DNA from: Kryptolebias marmoratus
Lineage: Eukaryota > Chordata > Actinopteri > Cyprinodontiformes > Rivulidae
Direction of reading: 5' to 3'
DNA: 64,000 nt
Assembly: GCF_001649575.2 (NCBI RefSeq)
Contig: NC_051439.1
Coordinates: forward strand, 9,432,354-9,496,353
Below, piece after piece: positions 24,331 to 36,181 of the stretch (position 1 is its first letter; every line of letters begins with the position of its first letter). Under the pieces are notes generated by a model. It saw only the letters and a list, made by a program, of their open reading frames with translations, had not been told where the DNA came from and did no database searches. The translations under genes and the position numbers were made by a program.

Positions 24331-25369
24331 GTGTGGTACACACCCTTATACCAAACAGCCCTGTGACTACTTTTCACCTTTTGAATATGCAGACTGACTG
24401 ATTCCAAGATTGAAAAACCTGTGATGCTGTTTACAGGACCCGCCTTAATTTAACATGTCTTTGTTGTCAATTTAGTTTCCATCTTTTCTAGATCTTCTTG
24501 TCAAAGCAAATTTAATTAGTTTATTTTTTTTAAAATCCTGTAGAATCAAAAGTCAAAAGCAGTGACTGATTTTCACAAGTTGATTTTCTGTAAATTTTTT
24601 GTTCTTATTACTTTTCTCAGTTTTCAGTTATTTCAGTGAGTTTTGTGGATTAAATTCTTCCTTAATGAAAGGGTACAAACAATTGTATCCATTTTTGTAT
24701 GTATTTATGATAGGCAAGATGTTTATTGTTCATAACCTTTCTATACAAACTAAACTTCAAAAGAACTGAACAATCACTTTACGTTTTAGTAATGCAGCAG
24801 GCAAAACGGGAGAATGAAAGAAAGTCAGAGCAACAGACAGAGAAGAAAATGTGTTAAAGAACGTAAATGAGATATTTTCATTGGGACAGAGGATGGCATC
24901 AGATTCACTCCTTAGAGGCTTAATAAAATGTGCTCAGTTAGTCCCTACTCATTACTACACTATGAGTATTGACTTTGGCCTCAAGTCCTGACCAGATAAA
25001 ATGGTGCAAGGTCTTGTCCTAAGTGATTGCTCCAAATTACAAATTTGTCTACATGAAACCTAATACAACATGTCTGCTGAGCACTTTAGTCCTCAAGGAG
25101 CACTCCTACACTTTTGTAAATGCTCACAATTTAAAACAAAACGCAGGACTGCTTCATGTACACCTTATTACAATGGAACATACAAACTGTATAACAACAC
25201 ACAGAGGGCTTAAAGAGAAAAGGGGTTTATTAATCAGCTCATGACTGCAAGAGCATTTGAACATCCCTGACACACACAACCCCCCTCCCCCTACCCCCGC
25301 CACACACACCTCCTCAGTCTTTCTGCTCTCTCCCAGTCACACTCAGTCACCCAGTGTTGGTACAGAATC
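24331..25369. other. AT-rich intergenic sequence
   Basis: Nothing recognised. May include further decayed transposon next to the Tc1 relic. A C-rich and CA-rich patch lies at about 25267-25312. Confidence 0.4.
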
Positions 25370-25620
25370 TGGTCCTGACAGCTGAGTTTTAATTGGCCAG
25401 GGTGGTGCAGCATGGGCCGCTGTCATGCGGCTGGCAGTTTGAGGGGTTGTGGGACAGGCCCCACCGTGGGGGCTGTCAAACGGCCCACGGTCTCCACGGG
25501 AACCCCCACGGTGGGTGTCCCGGCTCATTTAGGAGCGCGCAGACAAAGCGCCAATTAAGAAGGGCTTTAAACAATCAAACAGAGTTCCTCGGGGCCCACA
25601 GACACTCCACAGGGCACTGA
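25370..25620. promoter_or_regulatory. GC-rich candidate regulatory block with stem-loop
   Basis: The most GC-rich part of the window's first half. It holds the stem-loop at 25452-25520 and a CAATTAA word (25552-25558). Overlapping frames are open on both strands, so no coding frame is favoured. Enhancer, structured RNA or a short CpG-rich element are all possible. Confidence 0.4.
25452..25520. repeat. GC-rich stem-loop
   Basis: CCCACCGTGGGGG (25460-25472) is the exact reverse complement of CCCCCACGGTGGG (25503-25515). The outer GGACA (25452-25456) pairs with TGTCC (25516-25520) across a 3-nt bulge. The stem has 18 base pairs around a 30-nt loop, for a hairpin of about 69 nt. Confidence 0.7.
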
Positions 25621-25739
25621 AATAGACAGACAGAGACACACACAGATTTTCATGGATTATAGTACACATGCATACAGACAAAAATAAAAAGGTATAAACA
25701 GCCTGACTCTGGACTTGATATGAAGACATAATTAATAAT
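25621..25739. other. Flank between GC-rich block and AT repeat
   Basis: Nothing distinct. Confidence 0.3.
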
Positions 25740-25745
25740 TAAAAA

Positions 25746-25776
<31 letters not shown>

Positions 25777-25783
25777 TTTTTTT
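25740..25783. repeat. A-run, (AT)n, T-run simple repeat
   Basis: A run of about 15 A, an (AT)n tract, then T8. The whole tract is close to self-complementary. Confidence 0.9.
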
Positions 25784-26389
25784 ACAGGGAAACACAGATA
25801 AACCTTTACTTAGAATTTAACCAGAAATTTAATGCTACTGATAGCCACATAAAAAATAAAATAAAATAAACCAATGTGGATATTTATTTTAGGAATTTGA
25901 AAAACTAAAAAAAAAATTAAAAACCTACAAGAAATTACTTACTGCAAAACTGAACAAAGAAGCTGCCTTAATATAATCTCAAGAGGACAAGCTCCTGATT
26001 CAGCCTGTGTTTGTGTGCCTCCGGTCCCATGGAAGGAAGCACCACAGACTGATACTGATGAACCTTGCATTTTTAAGAGCAAAACAGTGTCTTTAATGTA
26101 TATCTCTGTCACTTCCCTCCTTTTGCCCCATCTTCCACTATGAGCTTCCATATGCCAGTTCCATATGGCCCTGCACCCTCTCCTGACAAACCCATGGCTA
26201 AGGCCCATCCATCATTCTAGGGAGTGCACTCACTTGTTATCAGCTCAGGCTGGCGCTGGGGAGTAAGGAAGGCAGATGAGAATGTGGGGCTGGGAAAAAC
26301 AGAATTCAGGCACAGATCTTTTTTTTCACTCTTTGTCATTTGAACAAGGATATTTTATTTTGTGGTGTTACCCCCGCTTTCCCACCCTC
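25784..26389. other. Intergenic sequence
   Basis: AT-rich, then a balanced section at 25940-26280 with a minus-strand open frame (25939-26208) but no domain. Nothing firm. Confidence 0.35.
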
Positions 26390-26640
26390 TGTGAATCTGA
26401 ATAATAGATTTTCGGAATTGGAGAATGAAGACAGAGATGTCGCCTTAAAACCGCTGCCCTCCTAAGCTGCTGTGTTGAGGGAGAATGGGACTATGATCCA
26501 AGTTGTCCTGGAGGGGGAGATACAGGCATGCTGTCGAGCAGGAGCTAGAAATACTACATCACACTATGGTGGAGAAGAGAACAGGGGCATGATCTTCACC
26601 TTAGCAAGATGAAAAAATAATATTGATAATAATGTCACCA
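26390..26640. promoter_or_regulatory. Weak candidate regulatory block
   Basis: Slightly balanced composition and low repetition, with a purine-biased core near 26500-26560. No specific site stands out. Confidence 0.2.
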
Positions 26641-27873
26641 ATAACAGACCTGTTGCTGTAAATTTTAAACAGTGTGCTCCTTAAGATTTATTAGAAGGTA
26701 AATGGAAGTCAACATGCAGAAATACTGCAACAGAACCAAAGGAATCTGGACAAAATACATCATTTTCCTCTAATAGCAGAAAAAATAAACACCATCCTTA
26801 AGACCAGATGCTGCCAGAATTCATGATGTTTATCAAATCTGGTATAAACACGGACCCCAGACAGTTTACATTTCTATTAGAGAACATGTTCTGTGCTCTC
26901 TCTCTCAGCATTAAAAGGAAAATATATCTTCAAGTGTGAGGGTGTGCTGAAACAGAAGATGGCACTTGTATTATGTGTCATTTGTAAAAAATATTACTGT
27001 AAAGCTCATAACACCATCTACCAGAATGAGAGCATTTTACCAAGTCGACCATCAACATTATTCTATATCTTTTACAGGCCTTAACAGTATTTTCTTACAT
27101 GAGTCCTGCAGGGGTATTAGTCTGCTGGATCAGAGTCAAATCAATTCAGAAAGTAGATAAACACACCTAAAGAAAGATGCCTTTAGGTGGCCACAAGTAT
27201 CGTGACATTTATAGAAATCGTCAAAGACTCAGCTGCACAAAAAAAACCTCTGTAACAGTAGTGAGGAATGCAGCCACCTTGAAATAAAAGGTGAGGAAGA
27301 TGTTGCAGCCTGAGATAAGAATGATGACAAGGACGAAGTGGACGGGAGCCATTTGTGGCCATTTTGTGGTATCAGTGGTGCCAGATATTCTATCTTGTAG
27401 GCCACGTTGCCTCCTCGAGCTTGTATGTCAGCATGGTCACACTAGTATTTGTCTAAGTAATAGAAGACGAGTAATTTTAAACCCCATTAACAAGCATCAT
27501 ATTTATTTCTGAAGCTGGGACAGGCTTGTTGCCCACACTTACATACGACGAGTCCAGAGGACAGACGATCCTTGTCTGAGGTTTTCTGGGGAGGAAGAAA
27601 AGCCTTACTTCCTTTTAGTCACATGAATTATTGAGAAGGTCTGCGAAAAAAAGAGGCAACTTAAATGTAATATGTGGCCTTGTTATTGGTTCCCACCTTT
27701 TGTAACCTTTCAGCTTTAATTAACACTGTGCGGATAAGGGGGGGTTGGTGTGAATGCAGATCTGTGACAACAGCAGTGTTGTCAATAAGCAGACATCTGG
27801 GAATATTTTCTTTATATTCCTTGTGTTTCCTGTAACATCTTTTTCTTACTAATATGATCAGAAAGATTGCCTA
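26641..27873. other. AT-rich intergenic sequence
   Basis: No gene or repeat family recognised. Open frames at 26893-27160 overlap one another in different frames. Confidence 0.4.
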
Positions 27874-28215
27874 TCAGCACACATCTTTCTGACAGATTGT
27901 TCTGATCCAAAATATACTTTGAATAGCTCTGCAGCTCTTTGCATCAGGCCAATAAACAACCCACAGAGCAGCTGCGTGCTCACCCTCTCCTGGCATTAGG
28001 GTCAGAAACTCTCCCCTGATCAGACTCTGTGTCTGATTCTGCCCATATGTCTCCAACAACAAGTGCTGCCAATATGGCCACCTCTCTTCACACTCTCTGG
28101 GGGGCGGATGCTCCACCATTGCACCCCCACCGATGACTTCAAACATCCCAGCCGTGCCGCTCATAACTGACAGACAGGCGAGGAAGCAGCCCGATAAAAA
28201 CAAAAGCTCAGGCAT
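27874..28215 (-). other. Open frame with signal-peptide-like start (unassigned)
   Basis: An ATG at 28213-28215 on the minus strand has A at -3 and begins a 113-codon frame. Residues 1-23 are hydrophobic with small residues at the end (MPELLFLSGCFLACLSVMSG...), like a secretory signal. Cysteine, Trp-Pro-Tyr-Trp and NQTQ glycosylation-type words follow. A good splice donor, GG|GTGAGC, would cut the frame after base 27984. I recognise no family. It may be a first exon of a small secreted protein, or a conserved non-coding block with a lucky open frame. No acceptor or second exon is identified. Confidence 0.25.
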
Positions 28216-29230
28216 TTTATTATCAAAGACGGCACACCATTCTTGTGGTCAGTATTGTCAAGTTGGATGATGTGGCCAGGATTGTATTGGTTGTTTTGAT
28301 GTACAGTGGGGCTTTATTTTTTAAAGGGATGGAGCAAGTGTTTAACCACAATACTGAGACGCTATTGATCAAAGTCAAGTGTCAAAACAGACAGTTGGGT
28401 GATATGGTGTCAGATGGGTTTTCTTTAAAAAGAAGAAATCAGGGAAAGGCTGAAAGATCATTTTTCTTTGCTCTCAAATAATCAGACCAGGGACACAGCT
28501 ATGAGTGGGCCTGGCAGGACATAGACACACCCACTTATCGAACTGAATAGGCTACATTTTTCTAATTAAAAAAAAAAAAGCTTCTAGGCTACCTAATAGA
28601 TAACCTTCCTAAATAATTCAAATAATACAATTCCTATGTTTAAGCATGGAACCTCATATTTTCTTGAGACAATCTCCAGAAATCAAATAAAACTTACATA
28701 TTTATTATCACATTTGGTTGCTAATAGTTATTTTTTGCCATAATTGTCATAAGGTATAAAAACAGTAATCCTAAACTGATATAAAATATGATAATAGTTG
28801 TTGAGGCTGTTTGAAGTGTCGTATATCTTTGTTCAATTGAGTTATTTACAATGCTTGTACACTTCAACAAGCAATAGATTGGCTCAGATGGTTCTGTTGC
28901 TGTTATTTTGTGTGTCAGAAGGTTTAGGAACCACTGTTATAAACAACAGGGATTACATACAAATAAACAGTTTTCTGAAGTCCATGCAGTTTACAAGCTA
29001 AATTTATGTTAGATTTGGTGGCTGTAAACTCATTTCAGGCTATGCCACTGAATCAGACACTGTATATGAATATTTTCTCTGTATTTATGGTAGATGTTTA
29101 GCTAAGGAGAAGATAAAAAAAGGAAAAAAATGGTTACTTGAATCATCACACAAACTGTATAGCACAATACAAAAAGCATTGTTTGGTATTTACACTCGAA
29201 GAAATCCTTTAAAAACCCGAGACCCGCTTT
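28216..29230. other. AT-rich intergenic sequence
   Basis: Nothing recognised. A run of 12 A lies at about 28568-28579. Confidence 0.4.
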
Positions 29231-29689
29231 AGGTCTCCAGGCTGTCATTTAAAGATTTTGTATTGTAAGCAATTATTCCTTTCCTCTTGTCTTCTTTTTT
29301 GTGTGTATACGTGTGTGTGTGTGCCACTGGCGATCATCATGTGAAAACACTTCTGTTTATGTTTTCTCTCATGAAACTGCCTCGTCTCCCTTTTGCCCCG
29401 TTTCCTCAAAAGATGTGTCATCTTTTTACATGATAGATCTGGACCTGCAGGAAAGCCCTCCCTGTCCAGCGATTTGTACTGCAGACAAAGTCTGGGGAGA
29501 GTTATTGGGGGGTCAGTGTGTGAGGAAGGGGGGAGGAGGAAGATGGGAAGTCCCCTTGGCGCAGGACTCAAAAAGGGGAAATGTGCAAAGGGTTTCTTCT
29601 CATCCTTCCTTCAATCATATAAGCTGTAAAGGCGTGTTTGCATGTATGGAAGTGAGACTGTGAGAGTGAGAAAGAGAACTGAATAATTC
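29231..29689. other. Balanced intergenic sequence with overlapping open frames
   Basis: A plus-strand frame (29301-29663) is open for 120 codons, and a minus frame overlaps it for 108. With opposite frames open and no domain seen, neither is called. A GT tract lies at about 29300-29323. Confidence 0.35.
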
Positions 29690-29955
29690 CTCCCCCCGAA
29701 CCCTCGCAGCAAAGGCATTTCCATAGCAGGTGGTCTGTCTCAACAGCCATCTGGAGGCCTCGATGGCAAGATAAGCTTCGCTATTTACAAACCTCAAAAC
29801 TTTGTTTAGACAAACCCCCTAAAAGCCATGAGATGGCCAAGAAAAACTCGCGACCCGGTTTTTGGTTTTAACCATCGAGACTTGGGAAAAAAGAAAGTCA
29901 CGCTGAATTTCCCTCAAAGCCGCAAAGATCTAGAAATAAGTAAATAAATAGCGAA
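29690..29955. promoter_or_regulatory. Candidate enhancer with E-box, GATA and FOX cluster
   Basis: Within 90 bp: CAGGTG (29727-29732), CATCTG (29748-29753), GATAAG (29770-29775), TATTTAC (29782-29788) and a TTTGTTTAGACAAAC element (29801-29815). This is the densest readable cluster of distinct factor words in the window. Function inferred. Confidence 0.4.
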
Positions 29956-30939
29956 TTAGAAGAAAACTGTGCTGTTACTTCACAGATGTCTTGCATAACA
30001 GAGTGGAGTTTAAAGTTATGCGGCTGCTCATCATTAACATTGCTCTTAAAACGCAATAAAAATCATAGCATGTAATTATGATTGGTTGATATAAATTTGT
30101 GCTCTCTGAACTTATTTGAGAATTAAGCAAAAGAAAAATTTCAAATGTTTTTAATGGTGCACAATTTTCTTCCAAAACTTAATAAACTAATAATTTTAAC
30201 ACCAGGTTGTCCTCTAGTTACATGTTTGAGAGTTTTCCTGAAAACTAGGGCAGTTTTGTTGGTGATATGCCCAAGTTCAGTAGTCTTTGAGCATCTTTTT
30301 CCCAACACAGCTCTTTTCTCTTTCAGTGATTGGGAGTGTAATACAGGCTGACTACATTAAACCCATTTCTGCTAAGTGAAATATGTGTCCCGTCAGTGCA
30401 GCTCATTCATTATTTATCTGTTTGCTCACATCTGAAACGAACCTGAAAAAACAGAGGCTGTTTATGGGTCTTTATGCTGTAGTCTCTGATGTCATCCAGG
30501 GGTTATGCTTGCATGCCGATTCGGCCTGAATATCATTAACATGTTCATCCCTGGATGGCTCCGTTCTCCTCATGGAAACGAAGATGTCGCATGATCGAAA
30601 AGGGAAGAGCAGCAAGGATCTCCGATCAATAAAACTCTGTTCCAAAAAGTTCAAAGAAGATAACGTGGTTTTTTTGCTGTCCTTTAAGTAATTATGAATG
30701 GTGGAAGATGTTGCCATAACTGAACATGCTTGTAATGAATGCTTTCCAGATGTCCCATATAGGCACTAATGCATTTGCTACAGCAATAAAAATACTTCTG
30801 ATTACATTTTTTTTCCCTCTTTAAAAAAAGCTGGAGCTATCATTGCAAGTGGAACAAAAGCAGATGAAAAGGCAAAGGAAGATCAGAGGGATATGATGAG
30901 AGACTGGGGTTCTAGGAAATGGTATTTGATAGAATTTTA
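29956..30939. other. Intergenic sequence, nothing firm
   Basis: AT-rich to about 30450. 30460-30700 is somewhat more balanced but has no clear motif. Confidence 0.35.
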
Positions 30940-31790
30940 CAATGGGTGAGAGAAGGGGAAAGCTCGAGCATATGCGACATGAGAGCGGCCCAGAATTTAT
31001 CGCCTCATTGCAGGAGCGAGCAAGGAAATTAAGTGATAAGAAAATCAATGGAATCCTCCTGGATCCTTTTGCAAATGTTTAAAATTCCCAAAGAATGTGC
31101 GGCGAGGGGAACACAGGAGGAGCGAAAGGTTCCAGGAGAGGACACGGGCGGGTGTGGGGGTCGATAGGCGTGGAAGAGAGGGTCATCAATCACACGCGGG
31201 TGACACACAATGAAATCTGACCGCAGCCCAACATGTTTTAATACGGCATCCATTAGAGCCCTCAAATAAATTGCAATTTGGAAAACAGAACACAATACCA
31301 GCCAAGTTTTCCTCATCCATCTTGCAGCATGTCATGTAATGTAATTGCGTTGTTAATTTATCCAAGAATTTCCTTGGTACACCATTTCATCCACATTGGT
31401 TAATTTCCCTGTAGAGTATATTTTCTCTCTTTCACTCAGTCAACCCCCCCTCCCCATTCGCTCCTCTAGCTGCACAGCTAGCAGCGGCAGAGTAATGTTT
31501 CTGCTTAGCGTGGCATTAGTCGAAGGGCTAATCAAAGCACTGAAGTCTGTGACACTTTATCAATGCTTGGCCGTGCGTCGGCCAAGCTTGCTGTGGTGCA
31601 GATCCAATCAGGCCTCCGCTGGCTGTCATTATGTCTCTGTGACAGCAGGATCACTCAAAAATGCCTGTGGAGTACATCGATATTATTGACAGAGTTTGGG
31701 GGCATTTGAACCTGGGCAGCAGCACCAAATGCATAGCAGCAGAGGGCTGACACTTCCTGTCTTTGGTCCGAGGTTTTAAAACGAGTCAGG
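30940..31790. promoter_or_regulatory. Large candidate conserved non-coding block
   Basis: About 850 bp of balanced, low-repeat sequence. GATAAG (31035-31040), ATCAAT (31044-31049) and CCAAT (31604-31608) are present, along with a short inverted repeat GCTTGGCCG/CGGCCAAGC (31565-31587). Frames open here (plus 31396-31689, minus 31029-31316) have no recognised domain. Confidence 0.4.
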
Positions 31791-32039
31791 GGGAAGACGA
31801 GTGGGGAAAGATGTATGGACATGTCTGGGATAAATGCAAAAATCAATAGCATGCTTAAAATAAAAAGAAGGAATAAATAAAAAAAAGAGATGGAGTAATG
31901 GCAAGGTGTTTATTTTGATGTGTAGAAATGCAACTTCAGAATAAGATTTCACTCTAAATTTGTTTTCACCTCCTAAAAATATATATCGCTCTTTGCCAAA
32001 GGCGATAATGTTTTGTGAAAGTTTGTAGCATTGGGAAAA
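31791..32039. other. AT-rich intergenic sequence
   Basis: Nothing recognised. Confidence 0.35.
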
Positions 32040-33190
32040 TACCACCATTAAGCAACCTTAGCGTACACAAAAATGTCCATAGCCTTACTAATCTTACAGA
32101 TATTGAGATAAAGTTTGGTGTGGCAGTAACTGAGAGTTATTCCCAACACATACTTCAAGTACTAACTGATTGCCTAAAAACTGTTTTTAAAAATTGTACC
32201 ATCAACTGTTGGAGTCTGTCTGTAAGCAAATTATCTCATGAACCAGTGGACAGATTTTAATGAAACTCTCAGAACGTCATTAAATGCACATCTACCATTT
32301 CAATATGGCTGCCAAAGCCAACTAATCTTAGCAAACACAAAAATAGATATAACTCAGCCAATTTTAAAGACACTGAGCTGAAATTTGATGTGGTAGTAGT
32401 GTCATGACTCAAGGATTACTGTCCAAAGAGCAAAACCAAGACCAAAACACGGAGACGAAGATAAAGGTAAGTGAATTTATTTACAAGGTGAAACCATGTA
32501 CAGTGAGTGGTACCCGGAGGAGTCTGCAAGAGAGGGAGAGCTGGGTGAGTCTCGGGTACGAGTCCTGATCCAGAATAGTTGCTAGGTGGTGGTAATAATG
32601 TTTCTTTATTTGCTTACGGATCCAGGAGGTGAATACAGCGCCGAAGAGAGGAGGAGTGGTTCCCAGAGTTCCAGGAGTGACGAGCCAGTTCCAGCAAGGT
32701 AAGTCTCAGAATGGTCCCAGGTAAGTTGTCCTTAGTTCCCGTAGTCGTGATGTGGCAAAAACCTAGGACGTAGGCAAAAACAGAGAACGTAGTTAACACC
32801 AGGAGCAGGAGTCAAGGTTAGACGCTGAGGCGGAGAATCTAACCCAGTAGGTTCGATGCTCCAGCGAAGATCTGATCTCAGCCTGTTGCTTAAATACTGG
32901 ATGGTCTTGTCAGTGGAAACTGGAACACCTGTGGAGTAATGATTAGTGGCGCCGCCCAAAAGGCGGAGCCAAACCCAGATCCTCACAAGTAGATTAGTCA
33001 TCCTCAACATATTCTGCTGACACATCTCGTGACAATATTGCATGAAATTGTGCATAATCTAATTTAAAAGGTTTGATCAAAATGGATATAATTCCATCCC
33101 TTCTCAACATAAGATAATTTTGGTTTAAAACTTTGGCATGAAAGATGGCGGGTGATATGCATTCCTTCAAGAAATTCTAGGTATATACTT
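32040..33190 (+). repeat. Family A dimer, split by a solo LTR
   Basis: Module 1 (about 32040-32195) has CTTACAGATATTGAG and the GTGGCAGTAACTGAGAG word. The linker follows (GTACCATCAACTGTTGG). Module 2 (32220-32399) has ATCTCATGAACCAGTGG and CACTGAGCTGAAATTTG. Its continuation, ATATTGCATGAAATTGTGC, resumes at 33035 after the inserted LTR. Comparison with the copy at 43.4 kb shows about 37 bp of host repeat missing at the insertion point. Confidence 0.75.
32400..33034 (-). mobile_element. Solo LTR of an LTR retrotransposon, probably Gypsy-type
   Basis: Read on the minus strand the segment starts TGTCACGAGA and ends GAGTCATGACA, the TG...CA boundaries of an LTR. A TATA-like TATTTAAGC lies near 32889-32897. 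Two AATAAA polyadenylation words follow at 32605-32610 and 32476-32481, all in correct order for an LTR promoter and terminator. Next to neither end is there a primer-binding site, polypurine tract or gag/pol, so it is a solo LTR of 635 bp. No target-site duplication is evident and host sequence is missing, so the insertion or its recombination was not clean. Confidence 0.75.
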
Positions 33191-35473
33191 TGATAGAGTG
33201 TCCATCTCTGGTTGCAAGACAAAACACCCACCCCAGTATTGGTTGGAGTAATACAAAAGAAGTCCCATCTCATATCTAGAAATAACCAGAAGTATTTTCT
33301 TACCTCCTGTCACCTGACTGTGAATCTCCAGGAGGAGGGGGATTAGAGTTGATGGTAGGAATGACCCTGCGGGGGTAAAAGGACGACATGATGAGTAATA
33401 TACTTTTGTCTCTCTCCTGGAGCAGTCCTCAATACGTCTTCTCTCCCCGTCAACCCCACGAGGCCAGACAGAGAGCGAACAAGAGGCCTGACATGATCAA
33501 AGGATGATAGAAGATCTAGAGGAGGAGAGTCGACCAAAACAAAGATTCATTCTAAAGTTCCCTTGGTGCGGGGTTCCTTACAGTTTGACAGAGAGACTCC
33601 ACCCCTCAGGCAGCACTCATTTCAATCAGCGGACACATCACACACAACAAATGAGCCTCTGTTACATGATATAACTGTATATTAGACACATATTGAGAAT
33701 TTAAAGTCAAGTCCAAAGTATCCTCGCATCAGGGGATATCACGTTTAAAAATTTCAATTTCTTTTACTTAAATTTCATCTCACATTAAAAACACAATCAG
33801 TCCTGGATGCATAATTTAACCTCAATTAAACTGAACTTACTGTAATTAAAGTCAAATATTTTTTAATGAATGCAATTTAAGGAAAAAAAAAATCTTGTTT
33901 CCCTTCCACTGTTTTCAGGATCAATTTCAACCAATTCTCATTCTGAAGGAATCAAATGTTTTTTTGCAATTTGTTTAAAGTTTCTTAACACACCAAATTG
34001 AACAATTGTAAACACATGACATGCATCCAAATATGCTGATATTTTCTAACTCATTTTGATCAATAACGATAGAGATTTAAAATTGACAAGCCAGTGAATT
34101 AAGTTAATGTTCCTTTTTATGATATCCTAAAGTTGGTGTAACTAGGGAAATATACAACATAAAAAAACAAAACAAAACAAAAATAATTAAAAAAAAAAAA
34201 CTGTAGCGTTTACCCTACTTTGACAAGCTTGAATTATCTCATTCTGAAATTAGCCACAACAAGCCAAATGTGGCCTGCATATCTTGGCTGATGCAATATT
34301 TTCTTTTGCTGAGACATCATGAGAATATAAGTGGAGTGAGAAATAGTTTATTTACACAGACAATCTCTACCTAATAAGAGAATCTGAGCTGCACATTCAC
34401 ATGAGTAACATAGAACATTTGAATTTATAATATGTTTATCTGTCAAACCTCTGTGGCTGATAGAGGCTGGTAGAAAAAGTCTCAGTACTTCCAGTTAAAT
34501 CATCAAAATAATGCAAAATTCATCATGCATGTATTAAAATACAGCATTCTTCAAAATTCATGGATCTCTGCTGAAAGACACTGAATTTAATGGTTTTGAG
34601 AGGTATAACCTATGGTCACATGTGGGTTATGCTTAGCTGAACGTCTACATTGGAGAGAAACTTGTTATGTGATAAGATGAGATAAGCATGGTGGAATCAA
34701 CTATTGTCATAATATGCTTCAAATTGTGTTACTAGCAATAATTTAAAAAGTTTATAGATAGTATAAAATCACACAGTTTGAGATTTATTTCTTTAAAATG
34801 ACAGGTGGTTTCATGCCAAACCCAATAGTCTAACATCCGTCACTCATCACATTTTCTCTCCTGCAATTTATAGGAGTAAATGATATCTCAGGAGGAGGAA
34901 GACGAGGAAGAGGTACTTGACTTCTTCAAATTCCACAATCTCAGACAAAGCAGAGATACCAGGAGGGTGTGTGTGTAATCCTCAAAGTCTGCACTCTTTC
35001 CATTTCTACCACACAGCTTGCCACAGCCAGTGCAGCTGGAGATGATGGAGGAGCAAACACACACCTGTAAATCAGTTAGCATTTTGACAGGTGAAGTAAA
35101 AAGTGGACAGGACTGAGATCCAGCTCCAGATCCAGCCTTTTCAGGAAAGTGAGATATATATTAGTAATATGTTGGGTTTTTTTTTTTTATCTGTCAGCAT
35201 CACATCTGCTCTTGCTTGTTGACCCGTTGGTCTGCACACACAGAGAGCAGCTCAGACACATTCTCATTCATTTAAAAGTTAGGGAAGTGCTCGAGAAAGT
35301 TGGGGGAAAATAAATCAACACCATTTGCTCCTCCAAATACAGGTAAGCAAGTGTAACTTTGGGACTTTCCAATCTAAAAACTTCAGCAGCAGGTCTCCTC
35401 AGTGCCTAGACATAGCTGACTGTTGTTAAAAGAAAAAGGGATGCTTTACAGTGGTGAACCTGACCCTATCCCA
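33191..35473. other. Intergenic sequence, nothing firm
   Basis: 33300-33660 is balanced with a minus frame (33343-33537), and could be a small regulatory block. The rest is AT-rich, with A-rich tracts near 34160-34200 and a GAGGAGGAAGACGAGGAAGA purine stretch at about 34892. No gene. Confidence 0.35.
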
Positions 35474-35680
35474 GTTTTTTAAAATGTGTTGCTGCCATCA
35501 AACTCAAAGTTATCTTATTTTTTTCCTATAAATGGGTAAATTTCTTAGTTTAAATATGTGACATGTTTACTATGTTCCATTTTGAATAAAATGTGGGTTT
35601 ATGAGATTTGCAAATCATTGCATTCAGTTTTTATTTACATTTTACACAGTGTTCCAACTTTTTAGGAAATGGGATTGTAC
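35474..35680 (+). repeat. Family C dispersed element, copy 2 (longest)
   Basis: Runs from AATGTGTTGCTGCCATCAAA to the terminus GGAAATGGGATTGTAC, through GGTTTATGAGATTTG and TGCATTCAGTTTTTATTTAC. Shares these in order with copy 1 (16.9 kb) and its end with copy 3 (39.9 kb). Confidence 0.7.
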
Positions 35681-36181
35681 AAGGACATTTAGCTAGTTCA
35701 GATTCAGTATTTAGTAAGAATCCCAATTTATTTCTTTTCTGTACAGCCTATTTTAAAGGTGTCTGTCCTAAAATTACTTATAGATGGCGCTCTTTTTTTT
35801 GTAATGCAGCATTCTTGTGTAATTTTGTTGGCCTTTTGCAGGGACTTATTTTTAACCAGCAGGCTTTCACGACCCATTAAATCTTTCTGTGGAATTCTAC
35901 AGCCTGGTAAAATGGTTATGACCTCTTTATCTGTTTTATGGACTCCTCCGGCCACCGACCGCTGGGTGAAAATCAATGTCATTTTTGACTGAAATCAATT
36001 GAATTTGCTGGTAATCTAACCATGCAGCATTGTATGGGATAGAAAATCTCAGACAAGGTGATTTCAACCTTGTCAGAAAATAATTAGATTCATTTGGATT
36101 ATAATATATATAAGAAAATATACAACAACTAAATTAACATTCAGCTGAAAACAATTGTAAAACATATATTGCATTTTTATT
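35681..36181. other. Intergenic sequence
   Basis: Two overlapping frames (plus 35759-35992, minus 35728-35982) with no domain. No repeat recognised. Confidence 0.35.

Noticed and set aside
29301..29663. 120-codon plus frame
   Set aside because: A long minus frame overlaps it and there is no domain.
32732..33055. 107-codon minus frame
   Set aside because: Lies within the solo LTR, which explains its composition.
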